Shown piece after piece: positions 8,790-18,013 of a stretch of 44,027 bases of DNA. The stretch's first letter is position 1. Each line of letters begins with the position of its first letter. A model generated the notes under the pieces. The model was not told the DNA's origin. It was given only the letters and a program-made list of their open reading frames with translations, and made no database searches. Source of the DNA: Hydrogenimonas sp. (GTDB taxonomy: Bacteria > Campylobacterota > Campylobacteria > Campylobacterales > Hydrogenimonadaceae); NCBI RefSeq assembly GCF_029932565.1, contig NZ_JAOZPV010000004.1, positions 17,641-61,667 on the forward strand, in the 5' to 3' direction. The position numbers were made by a program, and so were the translations under genes.

Positions 8790-9680
8790 CTACTTCTTCT
8801 TGAAGATGCCATACTTTTTCCTCTTTTCCCAGAGAGATTTGCGTGAAATACCCAGTTTTTTGCTCAACTCCGTATCGGGAAACTTGCTCTGGTAGTTGTG
8901 GATGATGAATTTGACATAGTCGTCGATCGTCAGGATTTCGGTACGGTCGAAGATTTTGTGTTCGCTGACCAGTTCGATGGTGTCGAGCTCCTCCGCATCG
9001 AATTTTTCCGTCGTGGATGTGATGACGTCATGTCCTTTGATCCTGTTCAGGAAGGTTTCCCTTTCACTCTTTTTGAGTGTCTGAAATTCCGGCATATAGG
9101 CAATGTAATCGCTGTCAAGCTCCTCCAGTGCACCCATCGAGGAGGCATTGCTGAGTGGCAGATATTTCAAGGGACGCTCCAGTTCCTCGGCCAGGGCGAA
9201 AGCGAAGGCATCCGCCTGTTTCTGGTAGTTGGTTTTCACCATCAGCGGAAGCGGCTGTTTGATCGGTTCCGGAAGCTGGATGTTTTTGAGTTGATGATCG
9301 AGATACTCTTCATAAAATTCGCATCGTTTCTGCAACTGTTTGAAGTCATGGTAATGGTTTATTTTTCGAATCAGCTCTTCGATCATGAAAGGTTTCTGGA
9401 TGTAGTCGTGCGCACCGGCTTTGAGCGGGTCGGTTACGGTGTCGTTGCTGATGTAGGAGACCATCAGAAGGATGATCTCGTCGAGATACTTTTTGATAAC
9501 CGGATAGAAATCCTGTCCGGAAAGATTGGTCGAAAGCAGAATGACATCGTATCGTCCGCTGTTTTGCTCCAGTGCATCGTTGACCGTTGCGAAAATATCG
9601 CAGTCGTGGCCAAAATCGATCAATTTGCCCGCGATACTCTGGGCGAGATAGATTTCATCTTCTATGATTAATATTTTCAT
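8790..9680 (-). CDS. HP1021-like orphan atypical response regulator
   Basis: 296 residues. The N-terminal receiver domain (about 1-118) keeps the acidic pair (IIEDE, 5-9) and the lysine (IQKPF), but the phosphoacceptor aspartate is replaced by serine (DVILLSTN, Ser50). The C-terminus (about 262-296) is a Fis-like helix-turn-helix (LSKKLGISRKSLWEKRKKYG). Length, the missing aspartate and position beside ispDF match HP1021 of Helicobacter pylori and Cj1608 of Campylobacter jejuni, phosphorylation-independent regulators that bind TGTTWCW boxes, act at oriC and respond to redox state. No histidine kinase gene is adjacent. The start overlaps the ispDF stop by four bases (ATGA), so the two are translationally coupled. 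Cysteines at 27 and about 120 are candidates for redox sensing. Confidence 0.9.
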   Translation of the reverse strand: MKILIIEDEIYLAQSIAGKLIDFGHDCDIFATVNDALEQNSGRYDVILLSTNLSGQDFYPVIKKYLDEIILLMVSYISNDTVTDPLKAGAHDYIQKPFMIEELIRKINHYHDFKQLQKRCEFYEEYLDHQLKNIQLPEPIKQPLPLMVKTNYQKQADAFAFALAEELERPLKYLPLSNASSMGALEELDSDYIAYMPEFQTLKKSERETFLNRIKGHDVITSTTEKFDAEELDTIELVSEHKIFDRTEILTIDDYVKFIIHNYQSKFPDTELSKKLGISRKSLWEKRKKYGIFKKK

Positions 9681-10810
9681 GATTGGGTCCAGTCGAAAAA
9701 TTTCAGTGTGGCGGCTGCCTGTACGGCGACACCCTCTCCGCGTCCGACGAAACCAAGCTTTTCGCTCGTCGTCGCTTTGATATTCATATGCTGCGGCGGC
9801 AGTTGCAGCAGTTCGGCGAGGCGAAACCGCATCGCGTCTTTGTAAGGGGATATCCGGGGTGTCTGGGCGACGATCGTGATATCGGCCTGCACGATCTCAT
9901 AGCCTGTATGGGTCAGGAGGTGTACTACGTGACGCAGGAGTTTGGCCGAGTCGGCACCCGCCCATGCCGCATCGGTGTCGGGAAAGAGTTCGCCGATGTC
10001 GCCCATGCCGGCCGCTCCCATCAGGGCGTCGATGAGGGCGTGGATCGCCACATCACCGTCGGAGTGGGCTTTGAAGCCCATCGGAGCCTCTATGTTCACA
10101 CCCCCAAGGCGCATCGGTTTACCTTTTTCGAACGCGTGCACGTCGAATCCCGTACCCATGAATCGGACGGACGTGTCGGGAGAGGTGAGGCAGGGAAGCA
10201 ATGCGATGTCACCGGCGAAAGTGAGTTTGTGCAGCGATGCGTCACCGGCGATGAATGCTACTTTTCCACCCATTGCATGGATGGCGCTGCTTTCATCGGT
10301 GAACTCTGTGCCGCTGTCAAGGGCTTTTTTGAGGATTTCGGTACGGCTGAGCTGAGGTGTCTGGATGCGTAACAGGTGCTTGCGATCGATGGGCTCGCCA
10401 TCGTACCAGACCGTGTCGGGTACGGGCAGAGTGGGCACGGTGCAGTCGGCCCGTTCTACCGCGCTCAGAAGGGTTTTGCAAACGGTTTCGTCGACGCAGG
10501 GTCGCGCTACGTCGCTGACGAGTACCAGCGGGGTGTCGACCGATTCGAGGGCATTGTTCAACGAAGCCTGACGGCTTGTGCCGCCTTCGACAAAACGGAC
10601 CTTTTCGTCGTTCGTATGTCTTTTCATATAATGGAGTTCGTCGGCGTGACCGACGACGACCAGCCTGTCGAAAAGCTGCATGGCCCGGAAGGTTTCGAGC
10701 ACATGCAGCCAGAGCGGATCGCTTCCGATGCGAAGCCACTGTTTCTTGACGGGTTTTTTGAAACGGGTCGCTTCTCCTGCCGCGAGAAGCACCAGTGTTA
10801 AATCAGACAA
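9677..10810 (-). CDS. ispDF: Bifunctional IspD/IspF of the MEP isoprenoid pathway
   Basis: 377 residues. The N-terminal half (about 1-212) is IspD, the 2-C-methylerythritol 4-phosphate cytidylyltransferase, with the nucleotide loop LAAGEATRF and SDVARPCV. The C-terminal part (about 216-377) is IspF, the 2,4-cyclodiphosphate synthase, with the metal-binding GFDVHAF and a KAHSDGDVAIHAL segment. The fusion is characteristic of Campylobacterota and alphaproteobacteria. The start codon is TTG at 10808-10810, preceded by AGGAG at seven bases; no ATG is available there. The gene is the first of the minus-strand run with the HP1021-like regulator and is divergent from thiC. Confidence 0.95.
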   Translation of the reverse strand: MSDLTLVLLAAGEATRFKKPVKKQWLRIGSDPLWLHVLETFRAMQLFDRLVVVGHADELHYMKRHTNDEKVRFVEGGTSRQASLNNALESVDTPLVLVSDVARPCVDETVCKTLLSAVERADCTVPTLPVPDTVWYDGEPIDRKHLLRIQTPQLSRTEILKKALDSGTEFTDESSAIHAMGGKVAFIAGDASLHKLTFAGDIALLPCLTSPDTSVRFMGTGFDVHAFEKGKPMRLGGVNIEAPMGFKAHSDGDVAIHALIDALMGAAGMGDIGELFPDTDAAWAGADSAKLLRHVVHLLTHTGYEIVQADITIVAQTPRISPYKDAMRFRLAELLQLPPQHMNIKATTSEKLGFVGRGEGVAVQAAATLKFFDWTQS

Positions 10811-10827
10811 AAATACTCCTAAACAAC

Positions 10828-10854
10828 CTTATGTGTTACGAAAGTATACATAAG
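10828..10854. promoter_or_regulatory. Inverted repeat over the putative ispDF promoter
   Basis: CTTATGT and ACATAAG form perfect seven-base arms, with partly matching TTAC/GTA inside and GAAA at the centre. On the minus strand the right half contains TATACT (complement of 10843-10848), a good -10 for ispDF, so the repeat covers its likely promoter. The left half contains TGTTACG (10834-10840), six of seven matches to the HP1021 box TGTTWCW. An operator for the divergent ispDF/thiC region, possibly autoregulatory, is an inference. Confidence 0.45.
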
Positions 10855-10876
10855 AAAAGCTTGCTTTTATCTTTTT

Positions 10877-10885
10877 TGTGATAAT
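10877..10885 (+). promoter_or_regulatory. Putative extended -10 for thiC
   Basis: TGTGATAAT follows a T-rich stretch and lies 34 bases upstream of the thiC ATG. The -10 resembles TATAAT with an upstream TG, and the T-rich upstream DNA fits sigma-70 promoters of Campylobacterota, which often lack a -35. The resulting leader is only about 25-30 bases. Confidence 0.4.
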
Positions 10886-10894
10886 TTTTCCTAA

Positions 10895-12280
<1,386 letters not shown>

Positions 12281-12307
12281 CCGGCGAAGATTACCAACTT
12301 CGCCGTC

Positions 12308-12327
12308 TCGAAAGCGAAAGCTTTCGA
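12308..12327 (+). terminator. Possible thiC terminator hairpin
   Basis: TCGAAAGC and GCTTTCGA form a perfect eight-base stem with a stable GAAA tetraloop 27 bases after the thiC stop. No T run follows, so Rho-independent termination is uncertain. A similar GAAA- or TTTC-looped stem lies after mrp (13662-13683). Confidence 0.4.
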
Positions 12328-12402
12328 AGCGTTAGGGGGGTGCAGGGGACGGTCAGTCCCCGTCCGATAGGGACTCTGTTCATGTCCGGCATCATTGAGT
12401 AG

Positions 12403-12481
12403 AAGGCGCTTTATGCGCCTTTCATCCTTGGCCATTGGCAATTAATCATTGGGATTAATGGAATGCCAAGGATGAAAGGCG
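12403..12481. repeat. Nested alternative stems upstream of mrp
   Basis: AAGGCGC (12403-12409) pairs with GCGCCTT (12415-12421). The latter is also the beginning of a 17-base arm, CGCCTTTCATCCTTGGC (12416-12432), that is the perfect reverse complement of 12465-12481. The two stems cannot form together. The loop between the long arms is rich in CATTGG/ATTAAT words. It may be an attenuator-like switch ahead of mrp or simply a repeat element. Confidence 0.55.
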
Positions 12482-12537
12482 TATCTTTCGCTACATCATT
12501 TCAATAAAACAAAACCATCATAACAGGAGAAAAGTGA

Positions 12538-13650
12538 ATGACTGAAACACGAGTAAAAGAAGTACTCTCGACCGTGACCTATCCCGGATTTACGAAAGAT
12601 ATCGTCACGTTCGGATTTGTCAAAGATATCGAAATCGACGGCGGTCGTGTCGCCGTTACGATCGAGATCACTTCGAGTGCACCGGAAGTGAAGAAACAGC
12701 TTGAAGATGAGATCCGCAACAAACTGATGCGAGAAGGAGCGTCGGAAGTGATCACGATGATCCAGCAGCCGAAAATGCCGCGTGAGACCTCCAGCCACGG
12801 CAAAAACATCGCCCCGCAGGTCAAGAACTTCGTCATGGTCAGCTCGGGCAAAGGCGGCGTCGGCAAATCGACGACATCGGTCAACCTGGCGATCGCGCTG
12901 GCGATGGAAGGCAAAAAGGTGGGTCTGCTGGATGCAGACATCTACGGCCCGAACATTCCGCGGATGATGGGCATTGAAGAGATGCGTCCGGAAGTCGTCG
13001 GCAACAAGGTCAAGCCGATCGATGCCTACGGCGTCGAAGTGATGAGTATGGGTGTCCTGATGGAAGAGGGACAGTCACTCATCTGGCGCGGTGCCATGGT
13101 CATGAAGGCGATCGAGCAGTTCCTGCGCGACATCCTCTGGAGCGATCTCGATATTCTTGTTATCGACATGCCGCCGGGAACGGGCGACGCGCAGCTGACA
13201 CTGGCGCAGAGCGTACCGGTGACGGCGGGTATCACCGTTACGACGCCGCAGAAAGTCTCTCTGGACGATTCACGCCGAAGCCTCGACATGTTCAAAAAAC
13301 TGCACATCCCGATCGCGGGTGTCGTGGAAAACATGAGTGGATTCATCTGCCCGAACTGCGGAACCGAAAGCGACATCTTCGGCCGCGGTACGGCGGCGGC
13401 GGTCGCCGAAGAGTACGACAGCAAGCTCCTGGCGCAGATTCCCATCGAGCCGGCGGTCCGCGAGGGCGGCGACGAAGGCAAGCCGATCACCTACCACTAC
13501 CCCGAAAGCGAAACGGCCAAACGCTACATGAAAGCGGCCGAGGATCTGTGGCAGATCATCGAAAAGATCAACGAAGAGGGCGGCGTCAGCAACGAAGCGA
13601 TCCAGCCCACCACACCTCCGGGCGTCAGCGCCTGCTCTACCGGCCACTGA
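12538..13650 (+). CDS. mrp: Mrp/NBP35-family iron-sulfur carrier P-loop ATPase
   Basis: 370 residues. An N-terminal DUF59/MIP18 domain (about 1-75) precedes the ParA-like ATPase. The deviant Walker A GKGGVGKS spans 104-111, LDADIYGPN is the switch region, and CPNC at 271-274 is the dimer-bridging pair that holds a transferable 4Fe-4S cluster in Mrp/ApbC proteins. The protein is expected to deliver clusters to cytoplasmic apoenzymes, which would include ThiC upstream and MqnE downstream. The ATG is preceded by AGGAG. In Campylobacter jejuni the homologue (Cj1606, from memory) also lies next to ispDF. Confidence 0.93.
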   Translation: MTETRVKEVLSTVTYPGFTKDIVTFGFVKDIEIDGGRVAVTIEITSSAPEVKKQLEDEIRNKLMREGASEVITMIQQPKMPRETSSHGKNIAPQVKNFVMVSSGKGGVGKSTTSVNLAIALAMEGKKVGLLDADIYGPNIPRMMGIEEMRPEVVGNKVKPIDAYGVEVMSMGVLMEEGQSLIWRGAMVMKAIEQFLRDILWSDLDILVIDMPPGTGDAQLTLAQSVPVTAGITVTTPQKVSLDDSRRSLDMFKKLHIPIAGVVENMSGFICPNCGTESDIFGRGTAAAVAEEYDSKLLAQIPIEPAVREGGDEGKPITYHYPESETAKRYMKAAEDLWQIIEKINEEGGVSNEAIQPTTPPGVSACSTGH

Positions 13651-13661
13651 GCCGACTTTCC

Positions 13662-13683
13662 CCGAAAGCCGAAAGGCTTTCGG
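13662..13683. terminator. Hairpin between convergent mrp and glnD-like genes
   Basis: CCGAAAGCC and GGCTTTCGG form a perfect nine-base stem with loop GAAA. It lies 12 bases after the mrp stop and about 40 bases after the glnD-like stop on the other strand, the right place for a bidirectional terminator. T runs are weak. Confidence 0.5.
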
Positions 13684-13713
13684 ACCACTCCAAAAAATTC
13701 AAAAATCGACTTC

Positions 13714-13727
13714 TGAAATGGGTTCTA
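13714..13727 (-). repeat. AACCCATYTCA repeat, copy 2 (short form)
   Basis: Read on the minus strand this is TAGAACCCATTTCA. The initial TAG is the stop codon of the glnD-like gene, the same arrangement as at the gpt-like gene (17910-17920). Confidence 0.6.
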
Positions 13728-16256
13728 ACCATTCCTGGTAAGCTCCTTTAGGATCTTCTTTCGATTGTTGCAGAACTTTCTGTTTTTTTCGATTAGAAAG
13801 AGGTCGTTGACCCGGTGTTTGCGCGTCGTGATGATGGCGGTGGCGATTTCGATGCCCAGTTCGTCGAAATAGTGGGCGACATAGGCCATCAGCCCCCGCT
13901 GGTTGGCGGTTTTGATCTGCATCAGTGCGTAGGATTTCGAGTGTTCGCAGTCGATCGTGATCTCCTTGGGTTTGATGGCCGGTTTGGTCAGCTTGATCGA
14001 CTTTTCCATATCGAAGGAGTCGTGGATGATCTGCTCCACCATCGGAACCTCTTCGGCCGCGATCGTGTCGTTGAACTCCAGAACGAAATATTTGACGCCG
14101 TCGAAGAGTTTGAAAATCTCCATCGTCACCAGTTCCAAATGGCTCAGTTTGCCCAACAGGTATCCCAGGTTGATCGGCACTTTCCGGTAGATTTCGATTT
14201 TGAGAATCTCCGTGGGTGTAATTTTCATGTCGTAATCGATGACACCCCGTGCGTGCTGGGCGATATCGAGAATTTCACGGGCCGTATGCTTGATAAAGAA
14301 GAGGTTCGATTCGATGGCACGGATCTTGCGCTGAAGGGTACGGGGTAGTGCTTTGAATTCGGGCAGTTTTTTGAGCGCACGCTCCCGGCGCAGGCGTTTG
14401 GCGGTTTCGTCGATGATCGCCGGTTTGTCGAGCATTTCGGACGCTGCGAAATAGAGTGTTTTGAGCATGCGGTCCGTAAAGGCGTTGTAGACTCCGACTC
14501 CCACCGCACTGACATCGCAGTAGGTGAGAATGAAAAGCATATCGAGCAGTTTCTGGCTGTTCAGCGGCGCGACGAATTTCGAAACGGTCGACTCGTCGTA
14601 GATGTCTTCGTTGTGGATCGTCCGCGTCATCCGCGTGTGGTAGCGGATCAGCAGGATGCCCTCTTTGATGAGCTGCTCCGAAAATCCCAGCTTTTTGGCA
14701 TAGATTTTGAAGAGATCGGCACCGACATCGTGATGGTCGCGGACTCTTCCTTTGCCGGCATCGTGAAGCAGAGCGACCAGTTTCAGCATCGCTCTGGAGT
14801 CTTTGTCGAGCTTTTCGAACATCGGTTTGAGAAGCTCGTGCTGGAGGTTGTCGAGCGTTTCGAGAGTGTAATAGGAGTGGAAGTCGACCGGGTAGTGATG
14901 ATAGCCGTCGAACTGCGGCAGGTACATGACCCGTTTGAGCGGTGTGATGGCCTGGGGCAGCTTGCCGCTTTTGTAGAGCGCTTTGATGACGGATGCGCTG
15001 TAGGGCAGGTAGAAGATATGGCGGATGGCGCTGATGAGCTGCCTGCCCTTCGTTTTCGGCACCTCCGTGCGGTCGATCAGGTGTTCGAACGACGCGTCGG
15101 TTTCGACAGGGAACCGGCCCGCCTCTTTCAGCAGCAGTTTCAGGTAATAGAGGAAGGTTTTGGGTTTCAGATGGCGTCGGGCGTAAAGGGTGTCCTGGCA
15201 GCGGAAAATGCCCGGTTCGAGATGCTCCTTTTTGAGCAGGGGGATGTGGCCGGCGTCGTAGAGGTAGGGTTTGCTCAACAGTCCGATCCAGTAGGAGGTT
15301 TTTTTGCGGATGATGTCCAGTGAATGGAGTGTGCGGCTGACCAGTTCCCGCTGCGCTTTTTGCGGATCGTCCTTTTCGATACCCAGCAGGGTGGCGACAT
15401 TGGGGACCAGTTCGAGCCGAAGGGTGTCGTCCTTCTTTCTTGCACTGAGGTGAAGGGCGGCGCGCACCCGGAAGATGAATTCGAGTGCCGAGCGGTATTC
15501 GGTATAGTCGGTTTCGTCGATGACGCTGCCGACCAGTTCGCGCAGACGGAAGACGTTGTGGCGTACCGAAGCGATCCAGAACGCGAGATTCGCGTCCCGC
15601 GTCCCGCCGATGCACTCCTTGATGTTCGGCTCCATCGAGATCGGGTACTTTTGATGGCGGCTCTCCCCCTCCTGCAGTTTGCTCAGTACATAGGCTTTCG
15701 GCTCGTCGCGCCGTATCTTTCCGAGCTGCCGCTGCGTTTCCATCCAGATGAAGTTGGAACCGATGATGAACCGCGACTCCATCAGCGCCGTCTTGATCGT
15801 GATGTCCTCCTTGGCCACCTCGGGAAGTTCGGAGACTTCATGGACGCGGTGTCCCAGGTGGAACCCGGCATCCCAGGCGATGTAGAGGATCTTTTCGATG
15901 ATCTCTTTGATGTTGTAGCCGGGTGTCTCCTTGAAGACGATCATCAGGTCGATATCGCTGTGGACACAGAGCTGTTCGCGCCCGTAGCTGCCGAGTGCCA
16001 CGAGGGCGATAGGGACAGAGTTGCGCATGGGCTGGAACTCCAGAAACATCTTGCGCAGTACGACTTTGTAGATGATGGCTAGAAAGTGGTCGATCTTGCG
16101 TGTATGGTGGACAAGGAAGGCTTTTCCCTGGGTCTCTTTGAAGATCTCTTCGAGATTGTCGAGGTACTCTTTTATCGCCTGTTTCAGAAGCTTCGAGATT
16201 TCGAAATCGGGTGCATCCTTGTCGAGGAGCTCTTCGATGGCAATGTTCAGATCCAA
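13725..16256 (-). CDS. GlnD-like [protein-PII] uridylyltransferase family protein
   Basis: 843 residues from the TTG at 16254-16256, which has GGAGG four bases upstream; the ATG 25 codons earlier lacks a site and lies in an intergenic repeat. Order: nucleotidyltransferase with GSYGRE (about 89-94) and DID (about 101-103), a middle linker domain, an HD phosphohydrolase domain with LLHDAGKGRVRDHHD (about 496-510), and one degenerate plus one clear ACT domain at the C-terminus (about 690-830). GlnD modifies and unmodifies the nitrogen regulator PII in response to glutamine. Length and domain order fit GlnD, but no PII gene is in the window. It is convergent to mrp and divergent from mqnE. Confidence 0.85.
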   Translation of the reverse strand: MDLNIAIEELLDKDAPDFEISKLLKQAIKEYLDNLEEIFKETQGKAFLVHHTRKIDHFLAIIYKVVLRKMFLEFQPMRNSVPIALVALGSYGREQLCVHSDIDLMIVFKETPGYNIKEIIEKILYIAWDAGFHLGHRVHEVSELPEVAKEDITIKTALMESRFIIGSNFIWMETQRQLGKIRRDEPKAYVLSKLQEGESRHQKYPISMEPNIKECIGGTRDANLAFWIASVRHNVFRLRELVGSVIDETDYTEYRSALEFIFRVRAALHLSARKKDDTLRLELVPNVATLLGIEKDDPQKAQRELVSRTLHSLDIIRKKTSYWIGLLSKPYLYDAGHIPLLKKEHLEPGIFRCQDTLYARRHLKPKTFLYYLKLLLKEAGRFPVETDASFEHLIDRTEVPKTKGRQLISAIRHIFYLPYSASVIKALYKSGKLPQAITPLKRVMYLPQFDGYHHYPVDFHSYYTLETLDNLQHELLKPMFEKLDKDSRAMLKLVALLHDAGKGRVRDHHDVGADLFKIYAKKLGFSEQLIKEGILLIRYHTRMTRTIHNEDIYDESTVSKFVAPLNSQKLLDMLFILTYCDVSAVGVGVYNAFTDRMLKTLYFAASEMLDKPAIIDETAKRLRRERALKKLPEFKALPRTLQRKIRAIESNLFFIKHTAREILDIAQHARGVIDYDMKITPTEILKIEIYRKVPINLGYLLGKLSHLELVTMEIFKLFDGVKYFVLEFNDTIAAEEVPMVEQIIHDSFDMEKSIKLTKPAIKPKEITIDCEHSKSYALMQIKTANQRGLMAYVAHYFDELGIEIATAIITTRKHRVNDLFLIEKNRKFCNNRKKILKELTRNG

Positions 16257-16269
16257 AAACCCTCCTTTT

Positions 16270-16342
16270 TGGTGACGCGGGAATCGAAAATCGTGAATGG
16301 GGAGCGGCAAATTGGGATCTTTCCGACTCACGATTCACGTTT
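16270..16342. repeat. Inverted word repeat between glnD-like gene and mqnE
   Basis: AATCGTGAATGGGG on the left and ACGATTCACG on the right carry the same CGTGAATCG word in opposite orientation, in the 133-base divergent gap. This resembles the other word-type intergenic elements here but uses a different word. No clear central hairpin is seen. Confidence 0.4.
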
Positions 16343-16356
16343 TACCCCAATCAAGG

Positions 16357-16362
16357 TATAAT
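16357..16362 (+). promoter_or_regulatory. Consensus -10 box for mqnE
   Basis: A perfect TATAAT lies 27 bases before the mqnE ATG, placing transcription start near 16369. No convincing -35 is visible. Confidence 0.55.
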
Positions 16363-16389
16363 ACCGAAAAATTTTTACGGGATGATGGT

Positions 16390-17451
16390 ATGGACGTTGT
16401 GGAAAAAGTGAAAAGCGGTAAGCGCATCGGGCTCGACGATGCCCTGAAACTCTATGAACTCGACCTTTTCACTCTGGGCGAACTGGCCGACGAGAGACGA
16501 AAGGCGCTGCACGGAAAGAAAACCTATTTCAATATCAACCGCCATATCAATCCCACCAACGTCTGCAAAGATATCTGCAAATTCTGTGCCTACAGTGCCA
16601 GCCGGAAAAACCCGAATCCCTATACGATGCCGATCGAAGAGATTGTCGCCATCGCGAAGCATACATGGGAAAAGGGAGGCAAGGAGGTCCATATCGTCTC
16701 GGCGCACAATCCGGAAGCGGGTCTCGAGTGGTACCTGGGAATGTTCAAGGCGATCAAAAAGGAGCTTCCCGATATTCACGTCAAGGCTCTGACGGCGGCG
16801 GAGATCAACTTTCTGGCCGAAGAGTACGGTCTCACCATCGACGAAGTGCTGGACCGGATGGTCGAAAACGGTGTCGATTCGATGCCGGGCGGCGGCGCCG
16901 AGATTTTCGACGAAGAGGTCCGCGACTATATCTGCAAGGGAAAAGTAAGCAGCGAAGGGTGGCTCGACATTCACAGAAAGTGGCACCAGCGCGGGAAAAA
17001 ATCCAATGCCACGATGCTATTCGGCCATGTCGAGACACGTGCGCACCGCATCGACCATATGCTGCGCCTCCGCGATCTGCAGGACGAGACGGGCGGGTTC
17101 AACTGTTTCATTCCGCTCGTCTACCAGAAAGAGAACAACTACCTCAAAGTCGAGGAGTTTCCGACTGGCCAGGAGATTCTGAAGACGATGGCGGTCAGCC
17201 GCATCGTGCTCGACAACATTCCCAATCTCAAAGCCTACTGGGTGACGGCGACGATCAATCTGGCGCTGATCGCCCAGGAGTACGGAGCCAACGATCTCGA
17301 CGGCACGATCGAGCGGGAATCGATTCAGGCGGCGGCAGGTGCCCAAAGCGCCCATGGCATGCCTTTATCGGAATTCGTCCACCTGATCAAAGACAGCGGT
17401 TTCATTCCTGTCGAACGGGACAGCCTCTACAACGAATTGAAGGTGTGGTGA
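16390..17451 (+). CDS. mqnE: Aminofutalosine synthase (menaquinone, futalosine pathway)
   Basis: 353 residues from ATG 16390; the upstream extension in the ORF track crosses the promoter and repeat. MqnE is a radical-SAM enzyme joining 3-[(1-carboxyvinyl)oxy]benzoate to SAM to make aminofutalosine. The cluster motif CKDICKFC places cysteines at 59, 63 and 66 (CX3CX2C). Segments AHNPEAGLEWYLGMFK, SMPGGGAEIF and HVETRAHRIDHML fit MqnE rather than MqnC. Menaquinone by this route is the rule in Campylobacterota. The stop overlaps the next start by one base (TGATG), so it is coupled to the phosphoribosyltransferase gene. Confidence 0.93.
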   Translation: MDVVEKVKSGKRIGLDDALKLYELDLFTLGELADERRKALHGKKTYFNINRHINPTNVCKDICKFCAYSASRKNPNPYTMPIEEIVAIAKHTWEKGGKEVHIVSAHNPEAGLEWYLGMFKAIKKELPDIHVKALTAAEINFLAEEYGLTIDEVLDRMVENGVDSMPGGGAEIFDEEVRDYICKGKVSSEGWLDIHRKWHQRGKKSNATMLFGHVETRAHRIDHMLRLRDLQDETGGFNCFIPLVYQKENNYLKVEEFPTGQEILKTMAVSRIVLDNIPNLKAYWVTATINLALIAQEYGANDLDGTIERESIQAAAGAQSAHGMPLSEFVHLIKDSGFIPVERDSLYNELKVW

Positions 17452-17912
17452 TGAAACGGGTCCGGTACGATTACGAAACTTTCGCGAAAGATCTGCACGC
17501 CCTTGCCGATTCTATTCCGGAACGGTTCGATGCGATCGTTGCCATCGCCCGGGGTGGCATGACGATGGCGCATCTCCTGGGTGAGTACTGGGGTATCCGC
17601 AACGTTTTCGTCATCAATTCCATCGGTTACAACGATACACGGAAGCTCGAAAAGGTGAAAATTTTCAACGTCCCGGATCTGACCACCTGCCGAAATGTAT
17701 TGATTGTCGATGATATCGCCGACAGCGGCGAGACGCTCAAAGCGGTGACGGAAACATTGACATCACGCTATCCCGGCAAAACTTTCAAAACGGCGACACT
17801 TTTCTACAAACCCGACAAATCGATCGTCGAACCCGACTATTGGCTCAAATCGATTGAGGACGAGTGGATCGACTTTTTCTGGTCGGACGATCTGAAAATG
17901 CAATCCTTTTAG
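17451..17912 (+). CDS. Purine phosphoribosyltransferase (xanthine-guanine type)
   Basis: 153 residues. The PRPP-binding loop VLIVDDIADSGETL (about 83-96) is the signature of type I phosphoribosyltransferases, and IARGGMTMAHLLGEYWG near the N-terminus matches the Gpt/HPRT group that salvages xanthine, guanine or hypoxanthine. Length fits Gpt. The ATG overlaps the mqnE stop. Its TAG stop begins a long copy of the AACCCATYTCA repeat. Aminofutalosine breakdown releases adenine, so pairing with purine salvage is reasonable but not demonstrated. Confidence 0.85.
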   Translation: MKRVRYDYETFAKDLHALADSIPERFDAIVAIARGGMTMAHLLGEYWGIRNVFVINSIGYNDTRKLEKVKIFNVPDLTTCRNVLIVDDIADSGETLKAVTETLTSRYPGKTFKTATLFYKPDKSIVEPDYWLKSIEDEWIDFFWSDDLKMQSF

Positions 17913-17940
17913 AACCCATCTCAAAAGCCCCTATAGACGG
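17912..17940 (+). repeat. AACCCATYTCA repeat, copy 3 (long form)
   Basis: This matches 8717-8745 at 25 of 29 positions and includes CCCCTATAG. It starts at the last base of the stop codon of the gpt-like gene. The rest of the gap up to 18013 is G-rich with no feature I can name. Confidence 0.65.
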
Positions 17941-18013
17941 GAAGGGCAGGCAAACGGTGCGATGGCGGGGCGAAAAGCGCAGGGCACAGCCGAAGCTACG
18001 TTAGCGTTTGATG

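Larger units (their letters stand above)
12281..12537. other. Intergenic region between thiC and mrp with several hairpins
   Basis: 257 bases without a gene. In order it holds a hairpin TCGAAAGC-GAAA-GCTTTCGA (12308-12327), a GGGGAC/GTCCCC stem (12345-12361), a short stem AAGGCGC/GCGCCTT (12403-12421) and a long inverted repeat (12416-12481). The mrp ribosome binding site AGGAG lies near the end. I see no conserved open frame or promoter I would trust here. Confidence 0.6.

Noticed and set aside
14275-15615. 446-codon frame on the same strand as the glnD-like gene
   Set aside because: Arginine- and proline-rich translation typical of a shadow frame, wholly inside a gene with clear NT, HD and ACT domains.
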